Assembly (NCBI RefSeq): GCF_002994615.1
Contig: NZ_PVNK01000072.1
Span: forward strand, 1-43,052
DNA from: Enhygromyxa salina
GTDB taxonomy: Bacteria; Myxococcota_A; Polyangia; Nannocystales; Nannocystaceae
Length of the DNA: 43,052 nt
Reading direction: 5' to 3'
In this document: piece by piece, positions 1 to 9,940 of the stretch
How the letters are laid out: each line of letters starts with the position of its first letter
Numbering within the stretch: the stretch's first letter is position 1
Position numbers and translations under genes: made by a program
Notes under the pieces: model-generated
Seen by the model: only the letters and a program-made list of their open reading frames with translations
Database searches by the model: none
What the model was told of the DNA's origin: nothing

Positions 1-1920
<1,920 letters not shown>

Positions 1921-1927
1921 ACAAGCC

Positions 1928-3178
1928 GTGCCCGCCTACGCCTACACCGGACTCAACCCGGCCGGGAAGACCATCAAGGGCATCGAGACCGCCGACAGCG
2001 TGGCCGCGCTCAAGGCCCTGCTCAAGCGCCAGGGCGTGTACCTGACGGCGGTCACCGAGGCCGCCGGGGGCGGCGCGAGCAGCGGTGGCGCGAGCGGGAG
2101 CGTCGGCAGCCGCGAGATCGATCTCGGCCAGCTCTTCGATCGCATCCAGCCCAAGGACGTCGCCGGGGTCACGCGCTTGATGAGCACGCTCTTGTGCGCG
2201 GGCGTGACCCTGCCCGAGGCGCTGATCGCCTTGACCGATCAGGTCGAGAGCCCGCGCTTCAAGAACGTGCTGTCCGACATCGGCAGCAAGGTCAACGAGG
2301 GCTCCTCGCTGGCCGACGCGATGTCCGGCCACCCCAAGGTCTTCAGCAAGCTCTACATCAACATGGTCCGCGCGGGCGAGGCCTCGGGCTCGCTCGAGAC
2401 CGTGCTGATCCGGATCGCCGACTTCATGGATCAGCAAGACGAGCTGCGCGGCAAGGTCATGACCGCGATGCTCTACCCCGTCGCGATGGGCCTCGTCGGC
2501 GTCGGCGTCGTGACCTTGTTGATGGTCAAGGTCGTGCCCGACATCGCCCAGATGTTCGAGGGCCAGGGCGCCGAGCTGCCGTTCACGACGCGCACGCTGA
2601 TCGCCGCGTCCGGCGTTGTCAGCGGCTACTGGTGGCTGATCATCTTGATGTTGGTCGGCGCCGTGTACGGCTTTCGCCGCTGGCGCGCCACACCCAAGGG
2701 CCGGGAGACGGTCGACCGCTTCGTGCTCGGGCTGCCGGTCATCGGCGAGCTCGCGCGCAAGATCGCCGTGGCCCGCTTCGCCCGCACCCTCGCGACCATG
2801 CTCGCGAGCGGGGTCCAGCTGCTCGCGGCCCTCGACATCGTCCGCAGCCTGCTCGGCAACGTGGTGCTCGAGAAGGTCCTGACCCGGGCCCGCGACGAGA
2901 TCCGAGAGGGCGCTGGCATCGCGCTTGCGCTCAAGCGCAGCGGCCAGTTTCCGCCGCTCGTGACCCACATGATCGCCGTCGGTGAGCGCTCCGGTCAGCT
3001 CGAGCAGATGCTGACCGATCTCGCCAACGCCTACGACCGCGAGGCGACCGCCGCGATCACCCGCACGACGGCCGTGCTCGAGCCGATCATGATCGTCGCA
3101 ATGGGTGGCAGCGTGGGCTTCATCGTGTTCGCGATCATGACGCCGATTATCCAGATGAGCCAAATGGGCGCGCAGTGA
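1928..3178 (+). CDS. gspF: Type II secretion inner-membrane platform protein GspF
   Basis: Polytopic inner-membrane protein that couples the GspE ATPase to pseudopilin assembly. It has 416 residues, a normal length. The start is GTG, seven bases after the gspE stop; the N-terminus (PAYAYTGLNPAGKTIKGIE) matches the usual start of the family. It contains the duplicated GspF/PilC cytoplasmic helical domain. The first copy has GVTLPEALIAL and FSKLYINMVRAGE; the second has ARTLATMLASGVQLLAALDI and THMIAVGERSGQLE. Hydrophobic segments follow the first copy, lie in the middle and sit at the C-terminus (IMIVAMGGSVGFIVFAIM). A low-complexity Gly/Ser/Ala linker follows the N-terminal 45 residues. Its stop codon overlaps a possible GTG of the next gene. 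Confidence 0.95.
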   Translation: MPAYAYTGLNPAGKTIKGIETADSVAALKALLKRQGVYLTAVTEAAGGGASSGGASGSVGSREIDLGQLFDRIQPKDVAGVTRLMSTLLCAGVTLPEALIALTDQVESPRFKNVLSDIGSKVNEGSSLADAMSGHPKVFSKLYINMVRAGEASGSLETVLIRIADFMDQQDELRGKVMTAMLYPVAMGLVGVGVVTLLMVKVVPDIAQMFEGQGAELPFTTRTLIAASGVVSGYWWLIILMLVGAVYGFRRWRATPKGRETVDRFVLGLPVIGELARKIAVARFARTLATMLASGVQLLAALDIVRSLLGNVVLEKVLTRARDEIREGAGIALALKRSGQFPPLVTHMIAVGERSGQLEQMLTDLANAYDREATAAITRTTAVLEPIMIVAMGGSVGFIVFAIMTPIIQMSQMGAQ

Positions 3179-3243
3179 ACTTGCATCCCGGCTCGAACTT
3201 GCCACGATCTTCCACCAGCCCAATCGCCAAGCGAGACACACAG

Positions 3244-3741
3244 ATGAACACCGAAGCACCCCCCACCCAGAAGCCGGCCCCTGCGCTCCTCGACGAGGAG
3301 CTCACCTCGGCCGCGGCGCGGGCCCGCCGGGTCCGTCGGATTGCGGCGGCCCGCGGGACCCGCGGCATGACGCTGATCGAGATCCTCGTCGTGCTCGCGA
3401 TCATCGGCCTCATCGTCGGCGCGATCTCGATCGCCGCGTTCTCGCAGCTCAAGGACTCCAAGGTCGCGACCGCGCACAACGACATCGCGACCTTGGCCCA
3501 GAGCATCGAGATGTATCAGCTCCAGAAGAACAAGTGCCCGAAGACGACCCAGGACCTCAAGGCCGCCGGGATCATCAAGAAGGTCACCAAGGATCCGTGG
3601 GGCAGCGACTACGTGATCAAGTGCCCGGGCGAGCACAGCGCCGCCGACATCTCGTCCGCAGGTGAGGACCGCGAGTTCGACACCGAAGACGACATCAACT
3701 CGTGGGACGAGGGCACCGACAAAGAAGAAGAGGACGATTGA
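3244..3741 (+). CDS. gspG: Major pseudopilin GspG
   Basis: Main subunit of the type II secretion pseudopilus. The prepilin peptidase site is TRG|MTLIEIL, with the invariant Glu at +5 of the mature protein and a hydrophobic helix after it. From ATG 3244 the leader is 41 residues, which is unusually long. A GTG at 3175 overlapping the gspF stop would make it longer still, so the ATG is preferred. The mature part has the GspG pattern: a helix ending in DIATLAQSIEMY, then PWGSDYVIKCPG. The calcium-site loop near the C-terminus is DREFDTEDDINSW. A strongly acidic tail (GTDKEEEDD) follows. It is the first of five consecutive pseudopilin genes (G-H-I-J-K). Confidence 0.95.
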   Translation: MNTEAPPTQKPAPALLDEELTSAAARARRVRRIAAARGTRGMTLIEILVVLAIIGLIVGAISIAAFSQLKDSKVATAHNDIATLAQSIEMYQLQKNKCPKTTQDLKAAGIIKKVTKDPWGSDYVIKCPGEHSAADISSAGEDREFDTEDDINSWDEGTDKEEEDD

Positions 3742-3770
3742 TCCGACCCGGGTGACCGCGTGATTGGACG

Positions 3771-4649
3771 ATGAGGACCTCGATCACAGATTGGCTCCTC
3801 GGGCGCCTCGCCCAGGGGGCCAGGCGTCCGGGCCACAGGAGCCTTCAGCGTGGCATGACGCTGATCGAGATCCTCGTCGTGCTGCTGATCGTTGGCCTGA
3901 TCATGTGGTCGGCGTCGATGAGCATGGGCGCGGCCAACCAGGCCGAGGTCGTGCGCAGCACCAATCAGCTGGCCGCGACGATCCGCTTCGCCTACGACCG
4001 GGCCCGGTTCACGGGGGCCTACTACCGCATCCACGTCGACTTCGAGCACCGCAGCTTCCACCTCCAGCGGGCCGAGGAGGCCATGTACCTGCCGTCGACG
4101 ACCCGCGACGGCGAGCTCCTCGTCCGCGACGCCAAGACCGTCGAGGATCAGACCCAGCGCGATCAGCAGGCGGCCGAGGCCTACTACAGCTCGATCGCCG
4201 CGGCGGTCATGGGCGCGGGCAGCAGCGACGACCCCTTCGATCCCTACTCGGTCCAGAAAAAAGAGGTCCCGCGCCAGCGCCCGCCGCTGTTCGAGGCCTT
4301 CGAGGCCGACGCGACCCTCGGGGATCTCGGCCAGCCGATCGAGTTCCCCGACGGCGTCGAGATCCTCAGCGTCCAGACCGATGCCGACCCCGAGCCGATC
4401 ACCGAGGGCGAGGCCGATCTGTACTTCTTCCCCCGCGGCCAGACCCAGCTCGCCGCGATCCAGCTCAAGGGCAAGCCCAAGCTGCGCGAGCGCGTCATCG
4501 GCGAGGACGACATCGAGTACACGATCTTGGTTCAGCCGCTCACGGGCAAGGTCAGGGTCGAGTCGGGGATCATCGATCTCGAGCTGCCCCAGATCGTCGA
4601 CGACGTCGAGGACGACCTCGGCGACAAGATCGAGCGGAGGGGCTTTTGA
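3771..4649 (+). CDS. gspH: Minor pseudopilin GspH
   Basis: Minor pseudopilin of type II secretion, 292 residues. The leader is 28 residues and ends at QRG|MTLIEILVVLL; the Glu at +5 and the long hydrophobic helix are present. The globular part begins with a GspH-type stretch (QLAATIRFAYDRARFTGAYYRI), typical of the FimT/GspH family. The protein is longer than the roughly 170-200 residues common in Proteobacteria. The excess is an acidic, polar insertion between about residues 100 and 200. Its stop (TGA at 4647-4649) overlaps the ATG of gspI as TGATG, indicating translational coupling. H is assigned from the domain style and gene order; the family diverges strongly outside the N-terminal helix. 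Confidence 0.85.
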   Translation: MRTSITDWLLGRLAQGARRPGHRSLQRGMTLIEILVVLLIVGLIMWSASMSMGAANQAEVVRSTNQLAATIRFAYDRARFTGAYYRIHVDFEHRSFHLQRAEEAMYLPSTTRDGELLVRDAKTVEDQTQRDQQAAEAYYSSIAAAVMGAGSSDDPFDPYSVQKKEVPRQRPPLFEAFEADATLGDLGQPIEFPDGVEILSVQTDADPEPITEGEADLYFFPRGQTQLAAIQLKGKPKLRERVIGEDDIEYTILVQPLTGKVRVESGIIDLELPQIVDDVEDDLGDKIERRGF

Positions 4650-5389
4650 TGCCGGGTCGCCCGCCGCCGCCGCCGCCGCGCCCGGCCCCGCAGACCCTCG
4701 GGCAGACCGGGTTCACGCTGCTCGAGGTCCTGATCGCCCTCGCGATCCTGGCCGTCTCGCTGAGCTCGCTGATGAACTCGCAGATGAACAGCATGGCCGC
4801 GACCAGCTACGCCCGCGACATCACGGCCGTCGCGCTGCTCGCCGAGCGCCAGATCGTCGAGCTCGAGTTCAAGCACCGCGAAGAGGGCTGGGTCAGCTCC
4901 GACGTCGAGTTCGAGGGCGACTTCAGCGACGAGGGCTACGACGACATCGACTGGCTGTGCACGGTCCACTTCATCGAGCTGCCCGAGTACAACCAGCTGA
5001 TCGAGTCGAAGGAGGGCGCCGACGAGGCCTCGGGCGCGAGCGACGACAACATGGTCGACGCGGGCGATCAGGCCTTTGGTGCGCTCGGCCTGGTCTGGCC
5101 GATCGTCAAGGCCGCGATCGAGAACTCGATCCGCAAGGTCGACTGCACGCTCAGCTGGGAGCAGGGCACGATCGAGCAGGAATTCACGATTCAGACCTTC
5201 TGGACCGACCCGACGGCGCTCCAGAACCTGCCCGGAGCCGGCGGCGAGTTTAGCGACGAAGACGATGACTCGGGCGCCAGCGAAGAGGGGACCTCGGGCA
5301 GCAGCGCGACCGGAACCGGCAGCGGCGGGATGTTGCCCCCGAGCCGCGGAGGCTCGTCCAGCGGCGGCCTCAACATGGGGGGCAACTGA
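4649..5389 (+). CDS. gspI: Minor pseudopilin GspI
   Basis: Minor pseudopilin, 246 residues, starting at the ATG inside TGATG shared with the gspH stop. A run of prolines in the leader precedes the peptidase site QTG|FTLLEVLIALAIL. Phe at +1 and FTLLEVLIALAI are characteristic of GspI, where it begins the tip complex with J and K. The protein is about twice the usual GspI length. The body is acidic and the C-terminal 60 residues are low complexity (Ser/Gly/Glu, ending SSSGGLNMGGN). That tail is probably disordered and is not seen in classical GspI. The stop overlaps the gspJ start, again as TGATG. Confidence 0.88.
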   Translation: MPGRPPPPPPRPAPQTLGQTGFTLLEVLIALAILAVSLSSLMNSQMNSMAATSYARDITAVALLAERQIVELEFKHREEGWVSSDVEFEGDFSDEGYDDIDWLCTVHFIELPEYNQLIESKEGADEASGASDDNMVDAGDQAFGALGLVWPIVKAAIENSIRKVDCTLSWEQGTIEQEFTIQTFWTDPTALQNLPGAGGEFSDEDDDSGASEEGTSGSSATGTGSGGMLPPSRGGSSSGGLNMGGN

Positions 5390-6081
5390 TGGTCCTCGGG
5401 CGAGCTCGCACGCGCGGCATGACGATGGTCGAGATCCTCGTCGCGATGGCGATCGTCAGTATGATGATGTTCGGGGTCTGGCGCAGCTTCTCGGCCACGA
5501 TCACCGCGACCGAGGTGACCGAGGAGGTCCAGGAGCGCTACTCGACGATCCGCAATTCGATGGATCGGATGTCGGCCGAGATCTCGAGCGCGTACCTCTC
5601 GTTCAATCGCCGGCCCGAGGAGACCCGCCACTACACCCTGTTCGAGGGCCGCTCGAGCACCAGCGGCGACAGCCTGACCTTCTCGAGCTTCGCCCACCTC
5701 CGGATCCGTCGTGACGCCAACGAGAGCGATCAGACGGTGATCCAGTACTTCCTGGCCGAAGACGCCGAGGACAGCAAGCGCACCCACCTGTATCGCCGCG
5801 AGACCCGCCGCCTGACGGGCGACCTGCCCGAGGATCTGCGCCGCTACGCCCCGGCCTACGTGATGTGCGAGGACGTCGAGAGCCTCGAGTTTCGCTACTG
5901 GGATCCCTCCCGCGAAGACTGGCTCGATGAGTGGCGGACCACCGCCATCGATCAGCAGCCCGATCGCCTGCCGCCGCGGGTCGAGATCAAGATGGGCATC
6001 AAGGGCGAGGACAACGAGATCCAGTACTTCGTCACTCAAACGACCCTGCCGATGCAGGAAAAGATCGACCTGGGTAAGTGA
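5389..6081 (+). CDS. gspJ: Minor pseudopilin GspJ
   Basis: Minor pseudopilin, 230 residues, a normal GspJ length. The leader is short (10 residues, ending TRG) and is cleaved before MTMVEILVAMAIVSMMMFGVW; Glu at +5 is present. The body contains blocks seen in the family, such as RNSMDRMSAEISSAYLS, followed by beta-rich sequence. The region VESLEFRYWDPSREDWLDEW closely resembles the conserved GspJ segment where a Tyr-Trp-Asp motif precedes a Trp. The start overlaps the gspI stop and the stop overlaps the gspK ATG (both TGATG), so I-J-K are tightly coupled. This fits the known I-J-K tip trimer. Confidence 0.9.
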   Translation: MVLGRARTRGMTMVEILVAMAIVSMMMFGVWRSFSATITATEVTEEVQERYSTIRNSMDRMSAEISSAYLSFNRRPEETRHYTLFEGRSSTSGDSLTFSSFAHLRIRRDANESDQTVIQYFLAEDAEDSKRTHLYRRETRRLTGDLPEDLRRYAPAYVMCEDVESLEFRYWDPSREDWLDEWRTTAIDQQPDRLPPRVEIKMGIKGEDNEIQYFVTQTTLPMQEKIDLGK

Positions 6082-7481
6082 TGGCGGCCACAAACCCCAA
6101 TTCGAGCCAGGACCTTGGGCCCGAGCGAAGCGAGGGTGTCGGAGCGCGCGGGGGGGGAGCCGAGCGCGGTCCGAGTCGGGGCTCGAGTAAGAAAAACCTC
6201 GGCCGCCGGGGCCAGGAGGGCGTCGCCATCCTCATGGTCCTGATCGCGCTCGCGATCTTGTTTCCGTTTACGGCCTCGTTCAATTACAAGGCTCGCGTCG
6301 ACTGGCAGGCCGCGGTCAACCATGGTGACGAGGTCCGGGCCCGCGCGGTCCAGCGCGGCGCGATGCAGCTGTCCGTCCTGATGTTCGAGCTCCAGCGGAT
6401 GGTGTTCAACCAAAAGCAGTTCCGCGACATGATGGGCGCGATGGACATCACGATGCTCGCGCCCTACCTGATGTCGATCTTCGGGACCGAGGACGGGGCC
6501 GAGGGCCTCGGCGCGCTCGTCGGGGTCGACACCACCGCGCTCAACGAGCTCGCGCTCGACGGCGGCGGCAGCTTCGAGGTCCGGCTCGAGGCCGAGAGCG
6601 GCAAGCTCAACGTCAATTGCCTCGCAATCGAGAAGGACGGCGAGAACACCCCGCGCGCCCGGGTCACCGAGACCCTCGAGGCGCTGATGCTGCCCAAGCT
6701 CTACGACCCGTTGTTCGACGAGGAGAAGAGCGACGGCGAGCGCTACAACCGCCAGCACGTGCTCCAGGCGATCGTCGACTACATCGACGACGACACCAAG
6801 CGCTTCGACGCCTACCGCCTCCGCCAGAGCTCGCAGGACGAGCGCTACGGCTACACCGAGCTCCACGACCCCTACCAGTCCCGCGACTCGCGGCTCGACT
6901 CGATCCTCGAGCTCCACCTCGTCGAGGCCGTCGACGACGACTGGATGGCGGCGTTTGGCAGCGAGCTCACGGTCTACGGCGGCTGCAAGGTCAACCTCAA
7001 CTTCGCGAGCCCCGAGCAGATCGCCCAGGTCCTGCGCCACGCGGTCTCGGGCGCGGACCGGTGGAAGACCGAGGGCGACAACTTCTTGCTCATGACGATG
7101 CCGCTGTCGAACTTCGTGATCGAGTCGCGCGAGTTCAACCTGTTCCAGAAGCTCGAAGACTTCAAGGACCTGGTCGCCAAGCCCGATCAGTTCGTCAACC
7201 CGCTGACGCTGCTCGGTGACGAGAGCGACAACGACTACGCCGCCAACCTGCCCAAGGTGCCCGATGGCATGGAGGTCCGGGTCAACGGCGGCAGCCGCAA
7301 CGGCCAGACCTGGGGCGGGCTCAAGGACGTCGCGACCGTCGAGCCCGAGCGGATCTACCGGATCGAGGTCATCACCACCGTCGGCAGCGTGCGCAAGCGC
7401 CTGACCGCGGTCTACGACATTCAGTACGCACGCAGCCAGAGCGCGGGCAAGGGCGCGTGGCTCTACTACCGAGAGGATTGA
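6081..7481 (+). CDS. gspK: Minor pseudopilin GspK (pseudopilus tip)
   Basis: Large minor pseudopilin that caps the pseudopilus, 466 residues from the ATG at 6081, which overlaps the gspJ stop; a GTG at 6078 is an equivalent alternative. The processed helix is probably EG|VAILMVLIALAIL, without Glu at +5, as is normal for GspK. The body has K-type features: FEVRLEAESGKLNVN, a long alpha-helical domain containing VDYIDDD, and a second YGGCKVNLNFASPEQ block, the repeated 'INLN' strands of GspK. The leader is odd: 47 residues, with a Gly/Arg/Glu-rich stretch encoded by a G-rich sequence (about 6120-6185) unlike the rest of the operon. Confidence 0.9.
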   Translation: MAATNPNSSQDLGPERSEGVGARGGGAERGPSRGSSKKNLGRRGQEGVAILMVLIALAILFPFTASFNYKARVDWQAAVNHGDEVRARAVQRGAMQLSVLMFELQRMVFNQKQFRDMMGAMDITMLAPYLMSIFGTEDGAEGLGALVGVDTTALNELALDGGGSFEVRLEAESGKLNVNCLAIEKDGENTPRARVTETLEALMLPKLYDPLFDEEKSDGERYNRQHVLQAIVDYIDDDTKRFDAYRLRQSSQDERYGYTELHDPYQSRDSRLDSILELHLVEAVDDDWMAAFGSELTVYGGCKVNLNFASPEQIAQVLRHAVSGADRWKTEGDNFLLMTMPLSNFVIESREFNLFQKLEDFKDLVAKPDQFVNPLTLLGDESDNDYAANLPKVPDGMEVRVNGGSRNGQTWGGLKDVATVEPERIYRIEVITTVGSVRKRLTAVYDIQYARSQSAGKGAWLYYRED

Positions 7482-7491
7482 GCGAGACTCC

Positions 7492-9363
7492 ATGGCCCAG
7501 AAGTTCGTCGGAATCGATTTGGGAAACCGCAAGGTCAAGGTCGCCGTGGTTGCGGCGGGCTTGCGCGGCGCCCAGGTCATGCATATCTGGGAGCAGGAGG
7601 TCCGGCCGAGCAAGAGCCGGGAGACTGGCGAGGCCAAGGTCGAGCCGCTCGACGCGGCGATCGACACGGCCCTGCGCATGCTCAAGGAGCGCGGGCTTCG
7701 GCACCTGCCGACCGGCGTCGCGCTGCCCGGCGGGTCCGGGAGCTACCGCGTGCTGAGCTTCCCCTTCGAGGACCCGCGCCAGATCGCCCAGGCGATCAAC
7801 TTCGAGCTCGACGGCCAATTTCCGGTCCCGATCGAGGAGCTCGGGACCGACCACCTCACGATCAAGCGCGGCGATGGTCGCGGGCGCGCGCTGGTCGTCG
7901 CGGCCAAGCGCACGACCATCGAGCACGTCAGCGCGCGCCTTCAGCTCGCCGAGGTCGACCTCAAGCTGATCACGACCGGCGCCCTCGCGATCGCCCAGGC
8001 CCTGGCCAGCACCCCGGTCCCGGCGCTGCCGGTCGGGACCGCGGCCGAGATCCAGCCGGTCAGCTTGATCGTCGACTTTGGCCACAAGAGCACCGAGCTG
8101 GTCGCGCTCGGCAACGACGGACCGCTGGCCGCGCGGAGCATGCGTCGCGGCGGCCGTCAGCTGCTGCGGGATCTCAAGAAGGCCTGGGGCCTCGACGCGG
8201 CCGCGGCCGAGGTCGCGCTCGAGCGCGACGGCAACATCGACGACCCCCACGTGCGCCGGGCGATGCAGCCCTTGCTGCGGGAGATCGAGCATACGCGGCA
8301 GTGGCTCAAGGCCGAGTTTGGTTGCCAGGTCGTCGAGCTGCGCCTGTCCGGCGGCGTCGCGGGGCTGCGCGGGCTCGACCGCTGGCTCGCAAGCGAGACC
8401 GGGCTCGAGACCGGCCAGGTCGCGCCCAAGGAGAGCGGCGCCCTGCGTCAGGTCCAAGGCCGCGACTGGACGCGCTCGCTGATCGCGCTCGGGACCGCGG
8501 TCGCAACCGCACGGCGGCCGCTGATCCAGCTCCACGACTCCTTCGACAGCGGCGGTGGCGAGGGGGCGTGGTTTCAGCAGCACTTCTCGACGGTCGCCGC
8601 GCTCGGGATTGCGATCTTGGCCTTCGCGGGCGTCGACACCATGGTCCGGATCAAGGCCGCCGAGCGCGAGCGTGACGCCTACGGCGCCGAGCTCGAGGCC
8701 GAGACCCTCGCGGTGTTCAGCGCCGCGCTCGACTCGAGCGCGGCCGTTCGGGCCAAGCTCGACGAGGTCGAGGGCGGCAACGTGGCCAGCCAGATCCCCG
8801 AACGCGGCGCGCTCGAGATCCTGGAGATGGTGACCAAGGCCGCGACGCCGAAGGTCGCCGCGCTCGGTCCGAACGGCGCTCCGGGTGCCGAGCTGCCGCC
8901 GGGCTACACGACCGGCGCTGGGCCCGACGGCGCGACCGCGATCATCGGACCCGACGGCTCCGTCGTCCCCCTCGATCCCTCGGGCAACCCGATCTTCCCC
9001 AACGACCCAACGACCGGCGGCCCGCCGGCTGGGGCCCCGCCGGTTGCTGAGGGCGAGGGGGAGGGCGAGGCCGGGCCCGCGCCGGTCGCCGACTCCAACG
9101 CCGGGATCCTCGCCGACGACGAGCTGCTCTTCGCGAGCCTCGAGATCCGCGACCTCAAGATCGAGCTCAACCTCTCGGCGACCCGGGCCACGGCTCAGGA
9201 CCGACTCGGCGTCAAGCTCGATCAGGTCGCCTGCGTCCGCGGCATCACCAAGGGCATGGTCAAGGACCGCAACGATCGCAAGTCTTTCGAGATGTCGATC
9301 GACCACAATTGCTACCGGGGCAGCATCGCGGTGGAAGGGATCGGCGAAGATGGCGAAGGTTGA
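7492..9363 (+). CDS. gspL: Type II secretion assembly protein GspL
   Basis: Bitopic inner-membrane protein that recruits GspE and pairs with GspM. The N-terminal 350 residues are an actin-like/PilM-like cytoplasmic domain: it begins KFVGIDLGNRKVKVAVV and later has VSLIVDFGHKSTELVALG and VVELRLSGGVAGLRGL. A single membrane helix follows (about residues 363-383, VAALGIAILAFAGVDTMVRI), then a coiled periplasmic segment. At 623 residues it is well above the 380-410 of enterobacterial GspL. The extra length is mainly a periplasmic Pro/Gly/Glu-rich insertion (about residues 465-535) that splits the periplasmic domain. The start ATG lies 10 bases after the gspK stop. The gene overlaps gspM by 14 bases. 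Confidence 0.88.
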   Translation: MAQKFVGIDLGNRKVKVAVVAAGLRGAQVMHIWEQEVRPSKSRETGEAKVEPLDAAIDTALRMLKERGLRHLPTGVALPGGSGSYRVLSFPFEDPRQIAQAINFELDGQFPVPIEELGTDHLTIKRGDGRGRALVVAAKRTTIEHVSARLQLAEVDLKLITTGALAIAQALASTPVPALPVGTAAEIQPVSLIVDFGHKSTELVALGNDGPLAARSMRRGGRQLLRDLKKAWGLDAAAAEVALERDGNIDDPHVRRAMQPLLREIEHTRQWLKAEFGCQVVELRLSGGVAGLRGLDRWLASETGLETGQVAPKESGALRQVQGRDWTRSLIALGTAVATARRPLIQLHDSFDSGGGEGAWFQQHFSTVAALGIAILAFAGVDTMVRIKAAERERDAYGAELEAETLAVFSAALDSSAAVRAKLDEVEGGNVASQIPERGALEILEMVTKAATPKVAALGPNGAPGAELPPGYTTGAGPDGATAIIGPDGSVVPLDPSGNPIFPNDPTTGGPPAGAPPVAEGEGEGEAGPAPVADSNAGILADDELLFASLEIRDLKIELNLSATRATAQDRLGVKLDQVACVRGITKGMVKDRNDRKSFEMSIDHNCYRGSIAVEGIGEDGEG

Positions 9364-9937
9364 TGCCAAGCACAAAGGGACCAACTTCTGGGAGCGGCTC
9401 CAGCCGCGCGAGCGCGTCCTGGTCATGGCGCTGGTCGGGGTGTTCTTCTTCCTCGGCACCGCCTTGATGATGTTCATGCGCTACAAGAAGCTCTCGGAGA
9501 TCGACGAAGAGATCTCCGACTTGCGCGCGGGCCTCGACATGACCCGGACCTTCGGGCCCTCCTACCAGGAGAAGCTCAAGGGCAAGGCCGAGCAGCAGCA
9601 GAAGATCCCCTCGACCCCGCTGCTGTTCAGCACCCTGGTCGAGGAGGCCCAGACGATCGCCGAGGTCACGGTCTCGAACCAGGCCGAGAAGCCCGCCGTC
9701 GAGGTCGGCCCCGGGCTCCAGATGCGGACCTACGAATTCGACCTGCGCGGCGTCTCGCTCGCGCAGCTGACCAAATTCCTCAGCACCGTCGAGAGCAAGG
9801 ACGAGCACGTGGTCCTGACCCAGGAGTTGACGATACGCTCACCCAGCGCGAGCGAAGACCGTCTCAACGTCAACGTGATCCTCGGGACCTGGGAGCGCGT
9901 CACGCCCGAGGGCGAGGAAGAAGAAGAAGGAGGCTGA
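9350..9937 (+). CDS. gspM: Type II secretion assembly protein GspM
   Basis: Small bitopic inner-membrane partner of GspL, 195 residues. The ATG at 9350 lies within the end of gspL (14-base overlap in another frame). It opens with a short basic cytoplasmic stretch (AKVDAKHKGTNFWERLQPRER), then one membrane helix (about residues 23-43). A coiled segment (LSEIDEEISDLRAGLDMTRTF) and a ferredoxin-like periplasmic domain follow (TYEFDLRGVSLAQLTKFLSTVES). The helix-coil-ferredoxin layout, size and position directly after gspL identify it; pairwise similarity in this family is always low. The acidic C-terminal run (EGEEEEEGG) overlaps the Shine-Dalgarno for the next gene. Confidence 0.85.
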   Translation: MAKVDAKHKGTNFWERLQPRERVLVMALVGVFFFLGTALMMFMRYKKLSEIDEEISDLRAGLDMTRTFGPSYQEKLKGKAEQQQKIPSTPLLFSTLVEEAQTIAEVTVSNQAEKPAVEVGPGLQMRTYEFDLRGVSLAQLTKFLSTVESKDEHVVLTQELTIRSPSASEDRLNVNVILGTWERVTPEGEEEEEGG

Positions 9938-9940
9938 GCC

